Source of the DNA: Nemertoderma westbladi
Taxonomy: Eukaryota; Xenacoelomorpha; Nemertodermatida; Nemertodermatidae
Assembly: GCA_032718475.1 (NCBI GenBank)
Contig: JAUCBJ010004801.1
Coordinates: 1-30,170 of the forward strand
Reading direction: 5' to 3'
DNA: 30,170 nucleotides
Positions 10,128-21,510 of this stretch are shown here, in pieces. A program made the translations under genes and the position numbers. Position 1 is the stretch's first letter; each line of letters starts with the position of its first letter. Below the pieces are notes generated by a model. The model was not told the origin of the DNA, searched no databases, and saw only the letters and a list, made by a program, of their open reading frames with translations.

Positions 10128-10814
10128 ATGGCTGTTGAAGGTTGCTCCGCTTGTATTAAATGGCTGTTATTTGCTCTAAACTTCGTCGCATGGTTGGTGG
10201 GAGTTGCAATACTTGGTATTGGGATTTACCTCCGTGTAACGGAGGGGGGTTTCGTAAGTCTAACACCATCGGAAGACAGCCTGATAACTGCCACTAATTT
10301 GTTCATTGCCATTGGATCTATAATAATGTTAATAGGTTTCCTGGGCTGCGCAGGTGCGTTACGTGAGAGTCTGTGTATGTTGATGACCTTCTTTGTTCTA
10401 TTATTGATTGTCTTTGTGATGGAAGTGGTTGTCTGCGTTCTGGGTTACATTTACCAAGACCATCTCGAAGGAGTATTTAGCGAGTACATGTTGACCAATA
10501 CAATGGATAATTACGGTAAAGAGAACGGCACCAAAGTGTTGTGGGACCGAATGCAACGAGGTAACCAGTGTTGCGGTGTTAACGGATACGCTGATTGGCC
10601 GGATAACCCCCCGTTCTCGTGCTGCAAGGATAGCGCTGCGGAATGCGATATTGTGAACGAATCGTGGTACAAGGAAGGATGTATGCCGGTCTTCCTACAG
10701 TACTGGACGTACGTCTGCGTCGGGGTCATCGTTCTCGCGGTTCTGCAGTTGTTCAACATGGTCTTCACTATGATTTTATTCTGCCAATTACGAAAGGAAG
10801 GTACTCTGGTATAA
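10128..10814 (+). CDS. Tetraspanin family protein, complete, 228 aa, uninterrupted coding frame
   Basis: Four-pass membrane scaffold protein that in this family organises partner receptors and adhesion molecules in plasma or endosomal membranes. Seen: TM1 about residues 11-34, small loop, TM2 about 55-74 running into 'GCAGALRES' (72-81, the family G-C-x-G..x-E signature), TM3 about 84-108, large extracellular loop 109-191, TM4 about 193-219 and a short tail. The loop has the defining CCG (148-150), CC (165-166), C173 and C185, six cysteines giving three possible disulfides. It also has N-glycosylation sequons at N133 and N177. Juxtamembrane C6, C9, C83 and C219 are candidates for palmitoylation. 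Length is normal for the family. The ATG has A at -3 and G at +4, a good start context. Metazoan tetraspanin genes usually carry several coding introns, so the unbroken frame is unusual. I cannot assign a subfamily. Confidence 0.95.
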   Translation: MAVEGCSACIKWLLFALNFVAWLVGVAILGIGIYLRVTEGGFVSLTPSEDSLITATNLFIAIGSIIMLIGFLGCAGALRESLCMLMTFFVLLLIVFVMEVVVCVLGYIYQDHLEGVFSEYMLTNTMDNYGKENGTKVLWDRMQRGNQCCGVNGYADWPDNPPFSCCKDSAAECDIVNESWYKEGCMPVFLQYWTYVCVGVIVLAVLQLFNMVFTMILFCQLRKEGTLV

Positions 10815-12054
10815 CTTGTACTGTTGCCATTGAAATATACGATAATGGTCAAATTATTCGGTATTTGGAGTTGCCTAACTATATATGCCACCATATCCAG
10901 ATATCGGCCATCATATTGCTTTGATCAATACCATAATTTTCTATATAACCCGTTTTGCAATCATCCACCGACTATGCGGCATAATAAGCCCACCTCAGAT
11001 GCACGCACAGTATTATATATTGCGAATGTTTTTCATATATGCATGCTTAAGATATTGTTTGCTTAAATGTACTTAACTAACTTGATTCCTGTACTTATAT
11101 ACAACGTACTTATATGGGTTTGTTTTCAAGGGGTGCAGTATTATGTGTTAATGTCACAGGCATTTTTTATTCTTTAATGTAGAAAATTTATACAAGTGCA
11201 TTACTGCATTATATCTGCTCGGATTTCATATATATATATAGTATCGTATATATAATTATTAATAAAATAATATAATAATTATATTAATAATAATATATAA
11301 ATATATACGGTATATTATATATATTTTATATTATTATTTATTATATATTTATATTATATATATAATTAATAATAATTGTTATTAATTCAAATTATATAAT
11401 AATTAATTTTCTTTGGGGAGTTTTTAAGGTTAAATGTAAATGCAGCTCAGTAAATACAGTAAAATTAAAATATATAAATTACTATTCTTATTTAAGTATA
11501 CAGGATAAGGATACCCATATATATATTATTCGACTTTCCCTCGACTTTGTCTCTTTAAAGAGTTTACTTTACTTTATCCCACCCATATAACCGTAGTAAA
11601 TCGGCTTGCGAGAATTATAAGATACACAAAATTGTTATTTATTTTCAATATAACTATAATATTATGTCTTACGTGGACTAGGAGGAGTTGGAACTTTATC
11701 AGCTTGCTTTGGTTGTCCCTCATAATATACTAACAATTCAACAAATATATATTTATCGCAATAATTTTTATTGTCCGTTTAAATCCTTTTTTTGTCCTTT
11801 TTTTTATTTTTTATGTCCTCCAAAAATCTAATGTTAGGTTCCATGCTACCGGTTTCTCTACTGCTGTTCTCTCAGGCTATCAGTACCGGTAGTAGTATAT
11901 ATAGCACTATTTTGCTGTATTGTATGTACAGATGTAGGTATAAAGCAGGTATTTCTGTATTTTAGTACCGGCACCGGTACCGGCACCGGTACTGCTGTAG
12001 GCCTACTGTGTAGCCTACCATTTAAATACGGTACTGGTAGGCCTAATTAGTTAA
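10815..12054. other. Tetraspanin 3' flank and AT-rich low-complexity DNA
   Basis: A possible polyadenylation signal AATAAA lies at 11271-11276, about 455 bases after the stop. Bases 11230-11400 are almost pure A/T with many TATATA palindromes. Around 11955-11995 the sequence alternates CACCGGTACCGG-type words. No further gene is seen. Confidence 0.5.
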
Positions 12055-12546
12055 GTGATCGTTTATTGTTTTGGTTAGGAAATCCCGCCTCTGTAACCTG
12101 CTCCTTTCCCTGATTTGGTAAAGTGACTTTATTGTTTTGGTTAGAAAATCCCGCCTCTGTAACCTGCTCCTTTCTCTCAATTGGTAATGTTATCGTTTAT
12201 TGTTTTGGTTAGAAAATCCCGTCTCTGTAACCTGCTCCTTTCCCTGATTTGGTAAAGTGACTGTTTATTGTTTTGGTTAGAAAATCCCGCCTCTGTAACC
12301 TGCTCCTTTCTCTCAATTGGTAATGTTATCGTTTATTGTTTTAGTTATAAAATCCCGTCTCTGTAACCTGCGCTCCTTTCCCTCAATTAGTTAAAGGATC
12401 GTGTATTGTTTTGGTTAGAAAATCCCTCCTCTGTAACCTGCTCCTTTCCCTGATTTGGTAAAGCGACTGTTTATTGTTTTGGTTAGAAAATCCGGCCTTA
12501 ACCTGCTCCTTTCCATCAATTGGTAATTGTTTTTGGCTATAAAATG
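12055..12546. repeat. 67-bp tandem array, 7-8 units, alternating subtypes
   Basis: TATTGTTTTGGTTAG recurs at about 12064, 12130, 12199, 12266, 12334, 12404 and 12471, each followed by TCTGTAACCTGCTCCTTTC. Units alternate between an ending CCCTGATTTGGTAAAG and an ending TCTCAATTGGTAATG, so the early part is a dimeric higher-order repeat of about 136 bases. Related single copies occur on the other strand near 23030-23095 and 24148-24175, and a diverged one near 24688-24722. Confidence 0.93.
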
Positions 12547-13138
12547 AGTGTTTTGCTACGTCATGTGGTAATCGATTATCGACAACCACAAACTATTAAA
12601 TTTAGAGTCTTTTACCACAGGCGCATATGGAATTCTATCTCATAGTCTAAAAATAATGGAATCATGGAATGTTTTGGCACAGGCATAGTGAAACCAACTG
12701 TCCGACAGACCAGAAATCAGCAGTCTGACAGTTTGAAGAAATACATACATAAAAAGTCATTAAAAGGACAACAAAAGTCATTAAAAGGACAACAAAAGTC
12801 ATTATGTACAATTCGTAAAAAAGGAGGACAAAAAAAGTCAAATAAAAGGACATAAAAAAATCACTGCCTATATTTATTAAGTCATATAAGTTAATCTGAT
12901 GTATTATTAATAAATCCTAACTACCTACATTAAAGGCACTTTATTATTTTTATGTGCTGCTTATATGATATATTTTTGTTAACCCCAATAAGGAATTCAG
13001 CACGGCCTGACTTCTTTTTTTTTATAATCAGCTCAACCATAATATATTTGTTTATGATAATATTACATATAGAGTAGAACAAACAAACCATTTAATATGC
13101 ATACAAGCGTGGACAATGCACATTTATGTTACTGTATA
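12547..13138. other. Non-genic; short 21-bp tandem repeat inside
   Basis: AAAAGTCATTAAAAGGACAAC repeats about 2.5 times at 12752-12803. The 63-codon frame over it is a by-product. No gene is seen. Confidence 0.5.
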
Positions 13139-13323
13139 TTAGAGGTCGTCCATAAAAGAACCGGGAGGGGGGGGGGGGGGTAAATTAGAATTTACAATAA
13201 TTAGGTAAATTATTGTAGATTCGGACGTCCGAACCCGAAGTAGGGGGGTTGTTGGCAAAAACCGGACGAGACGAACCGAAAATCCAGGATTTACTCGGAA
13301 GTCCTTTATGGACGACCCTTTTA
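13139..13323. mobile_element. Short inverted-repeat element (MITE), GGTCGTCC ends
   Basis: GGTCGTCCATAAA at 13144-13156 is matched by its exact reverse complement at 13305-13317, making an element of about 175 bases with no coding capacity. TTA is present just outside both ends (13139-13141 and 13321-13323) and may be a 3-base target duplication, as in Harbinger-type elements. The exact edges differ by one base, so this is tentative. A run of 14 G lies inside at 13167-13180. Confidence 0.75.
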
Positions 13324-14998
13324 CTAAATGATTCAAATGATATCAAATAAAGAAACCACCTTTATCTTTATTAATTTCTCAAGCACTCAAGGTAATTAAT
13401 TTTAACTTAAATCACTGTAGATAACTAACTAGTAGATTTCCGATTCATATTAAGCAATCGATGTAATCTAAACATGAAAGTTATATTAAGAGCGACCTTA
13501 TTTTTGTACACTATATAATAATATAATATGTTATGATATGATATGATATATAAAACTGAAAACACATTTAGTTTGTTATGTGTTTATGTTTACTATGGCC
13601 TCGTTATGGTGCCGGTCCAGTTCCAGTTCATCACTGGTACTACAACTGCTGCCATAAATAATCGAACCTTAAGGTTCCGTTTTATTCTATGGGACTTTTA
13701 ATAAATATTTCCATTTTCGAATAAAATTAGATACCCCATGTCATAATCTTGAGCTTTAAGTCCTAAGTCCTAGAAGTCTTCAAGTAAATATTTATATATA
13801 ACGATTGGTGTATTTATTTATTATCAGTCAGTGGTTGCTGTTTGGCATTAGGAATATTTTATTTTCAATTTTAATGACAGTTACTAATTTTTTTTTTTTT
13901 TTGTGGGAAATATGGTTTAAAAGAAATACTTATACTTTATTGGTTGTATTTTGTAAAGATAAAACTATCCTATTATTTTTTTCACACACAAACGTTAAGT
14001 TAAAAAGTACATATATTCTCCTTTTGTACTTAAAAGTCAATACAAAATTCAAAATGTGGTACTTTTGCAGTCCCAAATTAGGCCAATAATGTATAATGGA
14101 TAACTAGAATATTATTGAATCTTATAAAATTGATTTAGTTTTTAATTGATCGATTCGTTTGTTAAACTTGCTATCATTAGAACTCCCTTTTGTTACTATG
14201 GATTGGATACTATCGGACTATATATTGCTAAGATTGTATTGCTAATTATATTTATTCACTTTATTTACTCTCTGAAATATCTTTTTTGACTTCCTTTATT
14301 TATATATGATATTATATATCTCTATAACTGCAGTATTTCATTTTTATTTTATTTTTTTGTTTTGCAATAAGTAAAATCCCGCCGTTGAGATGAACCCTTC
14401 TTTAGATAGACGCTGGTGTATTTAGTTCGTTTCTTTATATATTAAAATGCAATAATCTTATGATATTTTGCCACCCAATATTATTAAAATAGTAAGTATA
14501 TATTTAATGTGAAGGAATGTGTATTCCAATTTCCAATACACAATAAAACTTTATTCAATAGGAACACGTTTTCAATGGATATTATTTTGTATTTATTTTT
14601 TTTCTTTAAAATAATATTTTTGTTTTTTGCTTGGTGTGGGTGTCAAAGATCTCCAATAAAGAGTTTGTTGTAGTTTAGTTGCTTTATTGATTGTATATAA
14701 ATGACGAATAAAATAAATATTAATAATCATATTTAACAACAATGAATTAATTAATTGTAAATAGGGATAAGAGTTTTCGGAAATACACAATGATCGATCA
14801 TCTTACTGAAAATGAGCAAAACACACATACAATCAAAACACACACGTACATACATACAAACAAAATAGCATTGCATTCCAGATCGCATATTTTCAATGGG
14901 GATGTCTTTTCAGCTTATGGAAGTATTCTGAGCGCTCGCTGTTCATTAAATAAGCTCACCAACGCCTCATTGGCTCACCTCATCACCTTCCCGTTGTT
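13324..14998. other. AT-rich gene-free stretch
   Basis: Only chance frames are seen, including 13805-14089, which is made of Phe/Leu/Ile-rich AT codons, and 14790-15095, which runs into a tandem repeat. No motif was recognised. Confidence 0.5.
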
Positions 14999-15080
14999 AA
15001 AAGGGGTGTCGATTGGGCCTAATTTCCCAAAAGGGGTGTCGATTGGGCCTAATTTCCCAAAAGGGGTGTTGGTTGGGAAA
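14999..15080. repeat. 30-bp tandem repeat, about 2.6 copies
   Basis: AAAAGGGGTGTCGATTGGGC followed by CTAATTTCCC is present twice exactly. A third, altered partial copy is AAAAGGGGTGTTGGTTGGG. Confidence 0.9.
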
Positions 15081-15179
15081 AGCGCCTTAAAGTAACCTAA
15101 TCACTGTCTGGTGGATGATATACTATAGTTTAAGTCACCGTGGTGTGGTAGCTTTTGTGGGGCGAGTAACGCAAAACTT

Positions 15180-15375
15180 GTCATTCGAATTTCATCCTCT
15201 AATACTAAGGCTATCAAGTTGTAGATATCGATACGATTTCAGAAAACATCAGTTCAACAGGCTCCCGCTAGGGGGTGGTGATTGAAATGTATCTATACAT
15301 GAAACAACCTCCCATTTCTTAGTTGTCAATACTTTCAAGCTAAAACCTTGCGAATATATCAAACAAACCATTATT
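15180..15375. repeat. Diverged relative of the 315-bp satellite
   Basis: It shares, in the same order as the array at 846-1857, the blocks around 'ttgtaga/gtatc', 'catcagt..caa', 'CTCCCGCTAG.GGG', 'CCTCCCATTTCTT' and 'caagctaaaa'. It shows that the satellite derives from a dispersed repeat. The CTCF-like core is here CCGCTAGGGGGT (15265-15276). Confidence 0.7.
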
Positions 15376-15681
15376 TATTTATTTTCATAAAATAAAAAAT
15401 TTCATTTAATGATACTTCTTAATTGTTACTAAAAGTTACTATTGTTACTATATTGTTTTGTAGCAGTGCGAAGGAAATTTTTTATAAGATGATAAAATAT
15501 GTGCCTTCTTTTTTTGAAGCAGGGTTGTTAGGAACATTACGAGAGTTTGCTATTCTTGATGCTTGAGGGAGCACATCATCAAACTGATAAGAAATCTTAC
15601 GAAGTTTATTAGCCACTGAATGTAGTACGACTGGCTGGATTTCGGTACCTATTGTACAACGGTAAAGCTCTCAATAATCAA
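15376..15681. other. No gene seen
   Basis: Short AT-rich spacer between the diverged satellite copy and the 3' end of the LINE. Nothing recognisable is present. Confidence 0.5.
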
Positions 15682-17640
15682 CCTACTACAACTACTAGGA
15701 TCGGCATGCTGCATTGCAGCTGCATTTTTAAGAATGCTGTGCCGGCTTGTCGACAAAATTGCGCCGCCACAACTCCCTATCACCCATGACATTTGCTAGA
15801 TCATCCGCATCTTCAAGGCCTGTGTCCTTTAAGATGTGTCTCAAGAGAGTCATGGGTTGCCCACCATGCCACCTGCCAAAGCACAAGATTATGCACTGGC
15901 TGGTCCTCATGGCGAAAGCAATGTCCTGCAAAGCGGAGGCGGCTTTGTTCTAGTGACAAGCTTGGGGGGAACCAATGAGACACCTCCAATGTGATATAGT
16001 GTCTGGTGTGTGGAGATGTGTGCATTGTACTTGACAGTGAACCCGGCGTAGCAATATTGTGAATGTGCCATCCAGAGATTTGATGTCCTCAGCAGTTGGA
16101 GCCCAGCATGGACTCCCATAGAGGAGTACTGGAACTACTGCTGCTCTAAATAATAGGACCTTAACTGCATTCTTGGCCGCTGTAGTCTGTTTGAGTCGGG
16201 ACTCTTTCTGCGCCTTATGAAGGTCATTTCGGCACTTCTGAATTTTGTTGTCAGTCCAGGGGGCCCTTTTCTTGTTTCGAGGGTATACAGGAACTGTTTC
16301 TGCAGCTGCTAACTTAACTGCTTCTGTAAAGGCAGTATAGCCCTCACATTGATCTGCCGCCTCAGAGGCAAGAGCCTCATACCTGTTGCTCAGCTGTAGT
16401 GTGAAGCTGGATCTCACACTTGGCTGTTGCAACAGAGAGGACCAGTCATGCCGCGGCAAGGCAGATTTCGTTGTTCTGCTAGCACGCAGACTTAGTCTTA
16501 CCTTGACCACATTAAGGCGGTGATCACTGGAGAAGGGTCGAAGTGTAAATGCATTACAGTCTTGTATAGAGCTCCTGTATTTCCTACGAAACAGAATATG
16601 GTCTATCTGGGACTTGTGACCACTGGGTCCACTATGAGTCCATAGCTTTCCAGTTCGCTTCTTGAACTGGGTTCCAGCCGAAAACAATCCATTTCCAGAG
16701 ATAAAATCCTGAAGATGGACAGAATTTCGGTTAACACTGTCGGTATAGACCCAGGGCGATGTAGGTGATTGATGCAGACTTGCATTAAAGTCTCCCAGGA
16801 ATGTTAAGAATGCATGCTGATCCACTCCATCAGTAGCTGCTTGTAGATTGGGATAGGAAATTTTCCACCTCCTCTACAGGGGCAACACTAGTTGGAGAGC
16901 AGCACATAATCAGAACCACCTTAGGAAACTTCTTAGCCAGTCTTCCAGAACATGAGAAGTGGCAACGGATGATGCGGTTAGAGATTTGGTCTATTTTGTC
17001 CAATGCTGCATGTGCAGTTGGATTCATCAGATATACCAATTCCACCATTGCCACGATCATCTGCTGACGCGAGGGCGAGTCGCCAACCACCCCCCATGTC
17101 CTTAATCAAAACCTCATCAGTCTGTCCAGTCTGCATTCGGTGCTCTTGAACACCCACTGCGCTAAGAGAAAGCTTATCTGCCAAGGCAGTCAGCTCACCT
17201 TGTCGCATTGGGGACCCGAGTGTTAGGGTGTTTACTGAGGCTAGTCTAGTGACTTGCCTCAGATTCACCAATGGCTTTGTTGGTCGGGGTGGAACATGAG
17301 AGTAGCATCCAACTCCAGAATCCCTCACCCCCTCACAATCTGGCCTCCCTGGTGACCCAGGGTTTGGGCCAGTAAGGTCATCAGGAAAGGGACTCAAATA
17401 ATTGTTGGCTGCTCTCTCTCCAGTAGGGGGTGGGACAGGCAGCCGGTCAGGAGATAACTGACGCCTGTGAGGCCGATTGTGTCCGGTAATTCCACTGGCC
17501 TCTAGTGGCCGGACCTCCGCATTACTAATGTAATCCATAGTGGGGGTTGGTGGGTGCTTTTTTGCCGAGTCAGCTCTCTGGGCAAATACCACACCCTGGT
17601 TTGCCATTCCACAGGGTGGGTGTCGCAAGTTGAGTCAGAT
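15682..17640 (-). mobile_element. LINE copy C: endonuclease region, internally deleted, RT tail
   Basis: Same family as copies A, B and D, read on the minus strand. The 5' part (17628-16978) has a Pro-rich leader, then the start of an APE-type endonuclease ('LSAVGVQEHRMQTG', 'GGGWRLALASADDRGNGGIG'). After frameshifts, a second piece (about 17090-16830) contains 'NRIIRCHF' and 'CCSPTSVAPVEEVENF'. The frame 16825-15950 then has GDFNA (residues 11-15), QIDHIL (73-78) and SDHR (100-103), the late endonuclease motifs. Near residue 220 (about base 16165) it jumps from the linker directly to 'LLFRAAVVPVLLYGSPCW', so the whole RT palm is missing. Further frameshifts follow before the normal 3' end and (TAG)n-like tail at 15682. 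It is not functional. Confidence 0.9.
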
Positions 17641-17898
17641 ATGAGGCCCATCACCCATATCTACTCTGGCACCAAGGGCCAGAGTAGAGTATTCCAGTTA
17701 GAGTATTCCAATTAGAGTTAGAGTTAATCCAGGACCAAGGGCGTCCTTATCCCAGAACGAAGGGGGTCCTAGTTACAGGACCAGATTTGCCCTAGTAAGA
17801 GGGCCTATGCAGCTACAGGTGGCACCTCCTTTATGCTGCATGGGGTGGCAAGTTTTCTTGATCAATGACCTATGTAGAATACCTGACCTGACCGGGGA
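17641..17898. other. Possible LINE copy C 5' UTR
   Basis: GC-richer than its surroundings, with 'ccaagggc' and 'agagtattcca' repeated. It lies upstream of the LINE frame on the minus strand and could be its leader. No boundary is seen. Confidence 0.3.
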
Positions 17899-17990
17899 TC
17901 ATTGTTGCTCGTTGCTGTACTTTATTATTGCTCATTGTTGCTCGTTGTTGCTCATTGGTACTCGTTGTTGTACTTTATTATTGCTCATTG
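17899..17990. repeat. 10-bp minisatellite (TTGCTCATTG type), block 1
   Basis: Degenerate tandem copies of a 10-base word TTGCTC(A/G)TTG, interrupted by GTACTTTATTA twice. It is the same word as the block at 19063-19220. Confidence 0.85.
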
Positions 17991-18890
17991 TTAGGCTAGT
18001 CAGGCTAGTGCTAGGCCAAACATGTGCCGGTAGCAGAAAGCTGCCTCTCGCCTGGTCAAATATTTTGGCCTCATACAGGGCGGGCAAACTATATGGGCCT
18101 ACAAAGTGAACCGGTACCGTACTTTCAGTACTGCAAATCACAAAATTATAGAGCATGCGCTATCCGCACCTAAAGTGTACTTGCGCGTACTAACGAACAG
18201 CAATAGCTCACACCTATAGGAGATAAGAGATTGATCCGGGGTTTTTCCTGTCTGAATCTGAGATATTTAATCCTAAATTGTACGGCGTCCCAGGACGGGC
18301 GTCACGCTTTACCCTGATCTAAGGTCTTACTGCGGTCAAGGGCGTCAAACAAAGTCTTACCTTCCTCTGAAGTGGGCGCTGTATGGCAAGAGGTCATACT
18401 TCGAATGGGCGCGGGCGAAACTAATGTGGGCGCTTAGTGCGTTGCGGACATCTTTTCCCTGCGTTGCTGAAGGCCTAACAGTTTAGGCAGCCATTCCCCA
18501 AGCGTCTGGCTGTCCCAAAGGTAGATACGTTAAAAATACATGTTCAAGAGTTTACAGTATATTAACGTAATTACAAAAAATTCAATTTTACTTTACAAAT
18601 AACAAACTAAACTAAAGCAAGAGAGATAAGTAACAAGAAGTTTAACTAGTAACAGAGTATACATTAGATGATAAGTGATAACCGAAGGGCAAACCGCCCC
18701 TTATATAGCAAATCCTAGGCATGGAATTAACTAGAACATTCGACAACATTCCATGGCCGCACATTGGAGCAATAAGTTATTAAATGCCTTATGATTGGCC
18801 CAACCCATCGTTCCATGTGTTGTACTGTACGCACCTCATTGGCTTATCTAATTCAATGAAACCGAAAATTTAATAGCCCAAAAATGCAAA
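17991..18890. other. No gene seen; locally GC-rich 18270-18480
   Basis: The area 18270-18480 is rich in GGGCG/GCGTC words and could be an unmethylated regulatory island or a repeat. I see no exon or motif to support either. Confidence 0.35.
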
Positions 18891-18964
18891 TTTCCAGACA
18901 GAGATTCGAACCCCTGACATACCTAGAATGTAACCAACGCCTTAACCCATCTGACCACTGCGCC
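18891..18964 (-). repeat. tRNA-like sequence (tRNA pseudogene or SINE head)
   Basis: Read on the minus strand from 18964: GGCGCAG, then A box TGGTCAGATGGG (18957-18946), TTAAGGCGTTGG, a possible wobble-paired anticodon arm, and B box GGGTTCGAATC (18913-18903) with a plausible T stem. The 3' acceptor side does not pair well with the 5' side and no CCA is seen, so it is a tRNA-derived repeat rather than a working gene. Confidence 0.6.
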
Positions 18965-19062
18965 AATAGAATCACCAGTGAACTTATATCTACTAATAGG
19001 CATATTACAATTACTACAAATCAAGGCAAAATACGTCGGATTTAGATAGTTTTTACGTGGTT

Positions 19063-19220
19063 TTTGCTCATTGTTGCTCGCTGTTGCTCATTGTCTCTCA
19101 TTGCTGCTCGTTGCTGCTCAATGTTACTCGTTGTTGCTCGTTGTTACTCGTTGTTGCTCATTGTTGCTCGTTGTGTTGTTACTCATTGTTGCTTATTGTT
19201 GGTCATTGGTGCTCGTTGTG
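19063..19220. repeat. 10-bp minisatellite (TTGCTCATTG type), block 2
   Basis: About 15 degenerate copies of TTGCTC(A/G)TTG in a row. The same unit as at 17899-17990, about 1.1 kb away in the same orientation. The frames over it read Leu/Cys/Ser-rich and are artefacts. Confidence 0.9.
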
Positions 19221-21510
19221 CATTTTAGCACCTATCCAATTATGCTCCCTTATCTTGCAATGTCCTGTCCAGGTTATGCAATTAGGAGGTCATAACTGTC
19301 ATAAGCAGATAAGGGCAGAAGGAGGAATGGCTGGGCCTGGGAGACAGTTATAAGAGACATTTATATAAGGAATATTTAATTAATGTAATTTAATTTATTT
19401 CATATATGAGGAAAAATACGAAAAAATATCCAAAAACGCCCAAAAACCCCTTAATAAGAGCCATGTTCCTTAAATAAGAACCCACTTTTGGAGCTTATTT
19501 AAGGGTATGTTTCCTACTACACTTTAGTTCCATTTAATGGGTAAATTATGCCTGCAGAGTTCCTGGTACTTCGACAATTAGATGGATGATACAGTAAAGT
19601 GCATATGCATAATATAAAGCATTACCTGATTACGGTACTTTTTTTTATTAGTGTTATTTATGTGAAAAAATATAAAAACCTCAATAATTATTTTAGTTCA
19701 CTTTACCCCATCTGCCCTGCCCATGCAGCCATGTACCCTACTTACCAGCTTATAACAGTTACAGAGTGCAGCAGTGTAAAAGCCTTTGCTGAATTGCCCC
19801 GTTATTTTTATTATCTTTTACATTAAAATACTCTGTAGTTGATTTAATAAGTGTAAGAGACCGTATTATTGCTGTATCGGTGTTTTTAGAGGATCTAAGA
19901 CCTATTTCCTCCGTATGTGTACTGTGAAAGGCATATTTTATGATTCTATGGCAATTCGTGACGCAAAAGGGTGATAGCTACTCTTGAACAGTAGTTACTA
20001 TGACTACGGTTAACAGCTGACATTTATACGTGTTGATTTCCTTTGTTCTACGGCGTCTCTCAGTTCAGTCAGCCAATTAGAGCGTTTTGTGGCTCCTTGT
20101 ACAGAAAATTTCCTAGAAATGACGCAATGCCTATGTGCAGTGTTTACATTCAGTCCTGAGCCAAAGAAAGAACGGCTTGGAAGTATTTTGTGCTTTACTG
20201 TTTTTAGTCTTACACTAGTAGGTTTAATTATAAAGGGCATATATCCTTTAACCTAACGACTACTGCTAACTGATCATACATACTGACTGCTGAAACATTG
20301 CAAACTCATAACAATCAGTGTTTTCATTGTTGTTTTATACTGCTATTTACTGTCAGTTCTTCATAATATGGTTGATGAATTATTATATTTGGAATAACGA
20401 TAAATAACCCCGAAACCCAATATTCTTGATATACCGAAGGTAAGAGAGAAAGGTTACCAATAACGATTGTGACTTATGTTAAAGTGGTTTGAAGTGAATC
20501 TAATGTTATTTGATAGACCCTACATGAGTCAGCCTGTGTTCCTTTTATATGTGACTAAAATCAGTGAAGATTGGCAGATTAGTGTGCAGTATTGTGCAGC
20601 ATTGTGTATGAGTGAGTCTGTTAAAGAAGCAATTCCTAAAGAATGCGCCATATATGTGAATTATAATTAAGCCATATCGTTGTGAGTAGTTTAAGTCATA
20701 ACTCTGTTTATATAGATAAAGCGCCACGTCCTAAAGGAACTGTTAATATTCCCGAAGGTGAATAATATTGTCAGAGATTATATAATACTGTCAGTCGAAT
20801 AATACATTAGGCTTACATAGCAATAAAATTAAACCGTCGAACCCAATCTCCCGGGAATCTCCAGCGGGTGAATGGTCGCGCACGGATTGGTTTCGACTAG
20901 TGTAGTGAATCAAATACTTGTCATAGACTAAAAACTGATTTAATATCTAGAAGACATCTTAATTTGGTGGGTTAAACTGCCAAAGGTCTGAAAGCGCGAA
21001 CAAGCAGTGTTTCGGTACCGGTACCGCTACCGGTCTGCCAGTACACAGTACCAAGGCCTCCTGGTGCATGGGGCTCCTATGTACTAAAATACTTTTACTA
21101 CTGCTGTGGGACTGTACTACTCCTACTACTGTACCGGTACTACTACTACTACTAAACTACTAGACTACTACTACTACCAGACTGCTACTACTTTTCCTAC
21201 TTTTAGTAGGCCTTGGCCAGTACTGATGTATTTCTGTATTTACCGATTGCCGATATCCAACATCTGGACATCGTTCCAGTACAGCAGTACCAAGTAACCA
21301 CATACTGCTGTACTGACATAGGCCGACTCCGGCTGTCATACCAGCATACCGCACTGCACTACAGCAGTCAGGCAGTAGGCCTATCAGCCTATAGCAGTAT
21401 AGGGCAGCTGGAATCTGGCAATTAAAATCCAGCAATCATTATTTGTGATTTGTCAATGACTTAATGAATAGGCGTAGGCCTAAACAGAGACCAGACGGGA
21501 CGGGGCAGAT
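19221..21510. other. Gene-free stretch upstream of prominin exon 1
   Basis: Contains an imperfect CTTAAATAAG / CTTATTTAAG hairpin near 19470-19505 and ACT-trinucleotide and TACCGGTAC-rich DNA at 21010-21190. Small frames at 19599-19826, 20010-20240 and 20476-20670 show no domain, signal or splice support. The prominin promoter is expected near the right end but cannot be defined. Confidence 0.45.

Noticed and set aside
11771-12865. GGACAT/GGAGGACA-rich patches at 11771-11832 and 12820-12865 as inverted ends of one element
   Set aside because: Similarity is limited to A/T runs and GGAC words, and no continuous arm can be aligned.
14790-15095. 101-codon frame
   Set aside because: Thr/His-rich start from an ACAC-rich stretch, and the end is the 30-bp tandem repeat. 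No domain or splice support.
20010-20240. 76-codon minus-strand frame
   Set aside because: No recognisable motif, no start context or splice evidence, and length is within chance expectation.
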